From positions 1 to 5,292 of the forward strand of contig CAKUEI010000097.1 of the NCBI GenBank assembly GCA_934646175.1: 5,292 nt of DNA, written 5' to 3'. Numbering within the stretch: the stretch's first letter is position 1; each line of letters begins with the position of its first letter. The notes beneath the pieces were generated by a model. That model saw only the letters and a list, made by a program, of their open reading frames with translations. It had not been told where the DNA came from and ran no database searches. The stretch is from an uncultured Oscillospiraceae bacterium. GTDB taxonomy: Bacteria > Bacillota > Clostridia > Oscillospirales > Oscillospiraceae. Both the position numbers and the translations under genes were made by a program. This document shows positions 4,958 through 5,292 of this stretch, piece after piece.

Positions 4958-5292
4958 ATGCAGAGACGGGTGCCCCGGCTGGTGCTTGCCGGAACCAACA
5001 GCGGCTGCGGCAAAACCACCGTTACCTGCGCCGTGCTGCAATCACTGGTGCAGCGGGGACTGCGGGTAGGGGCGGCGAAATGCGGCCCGGATTACATCGA
5101 CCCCATGTTCCACAGCCGTGTTATCGGCGCGAAAAGCTCTAATCTCGACTTGTTCTTCTTTGACCGCGACACCATGCGGTATCTGCTCGCCCACAATGGC
5201 GAGGGGTGCGATGTGACGGTCATTGAGGGGGTCATGGGGTATTATGACGGGCTGGGGCTGACATCCACCCGCGCCAGCACCTATGAGGCGGC
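4958..5292 (+). CDS. cbiA: Cobyrinate a,c-diamide synthase CbiA, N-terminal part (3' end outside window)
   Basis: The frame from ATG 4958 stays open to the window edge, giving 111 complete codons plus two bases. The protein is the N-terminal synthetase domain of CbiA, which uses ATP and glutamine to amidate the a and c carboxylates of cobyrinate (of Co-cobyrinate in the anaerobic pathway). Visible motifs are the P-loop GTNSGCGKTT (12-21), KCGPDYIDPMFH (41-52) typical of the CbiA/CobB/CobQ dethiobiotin-synthetase-like fold, NLDLFFFD (62-69), and IEGVMGYYDG (89-98), the family's EGVMGLfDG segment. STRASTYEA (103-111) corresponds to the conserved Ser-Thr stretch that follows. Full-length CbiA is about 450 residues, so the rest of this domain and the C-terminal glutaminase domain lie beyond the edge. 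CobB of the aerobic pathway is a homologue; CbiA is preferred because cbiK and cbiL are adjacent. Confidence 0.93.
   Translation, partial: MQRRVPRLVLAGTNSGCGKTTVTCAVLQSLVQRGLRVGAAKCGPDYIDPMFHSRVIGAKSSNLDLFFFDRDTMRYLLAHNGEGCDVTVIEGVMGYYDGLGLTSTRASTYEA

Overview
The window is one stretch of plus-strand genes that reads as part of an anaerobic cobalamin (vitamin B12) biosynthesis locus with a complete FecBCD/BtuCDF-type ABC importer embedded in it. The sequence is GC-rich by eye. It has strong Shine-Dalgarno sites (AAGGAGG, GGAGGAGG, GAGGAGG), some GTG starts, lipoproteins in place of free periplasmic proteins, and the early-cobalt (CbiK-type) pathway. Together these suggest a strictly anaerobic Firmicute, most likely a gut Clostridia/Oscillospiraceae-like organism. 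That taxonomic placement is inference only.

Layout: (1) 1-384, the C-terminal half of cbiK, the anaerobic sirohydrochlorin cobaltochelatase, cut by the left edge. (2) 398-437, a near-perfect intrinsic terminator-like hairpin with a T7 tail, followed six bases later by the ribosome binding site of the next gene. (3) 458-1288, a lipoprotein with two beta-rich domains, of a recognisable but poorly characterised clostridial family. (4) 1285-2436, a BtuF/FhuD-like substrate-binding lipoprotein that overlaps the previous gene by 4 bases. (5) 2464-3477, a FecCD-family permease. (6) about 3480-4250, the ATPase, with an atypical SDGQ signature and no obvious Q-loop glutamine. (7) 4262-4948, cbiL/cobI, the C20 methyltransferase. 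(8) 4958 to the right edge, the N-terminal 111 residues of cbiA, cobyrinate a,c-diamide synthase, open at the window end.

How the genes work together: CbiK puts cobalt into sirohydrochlorin, CbiL methylates C20 of the resulting cobalt-factor II, and CbiA later amidates the a and c side chains of cobyrinate. The four importer genes sit between chelatase and methyltransferase with gaps or overlaps of only a few bases, so they are probably co-transcribed with the pathway. The likely cargo is something the pathway needs or replaces: cobalt as a chelate, a corrinoid or corrinoid precursor, or another tetrapyrrole or iron chelate. The sequence alone cannot decide between these.

The most interesting points are the importer inside the biosynthetic operon, the two-domain lipoprotein that travels with it, the terminator-like hairpin with no room for a new promoter behind it, and the non-canonical ATPase motifs. 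I found no mobile elements, CRISPR arrays, tRNAs, rRNAs or recognisable cobalamin riboswitch.
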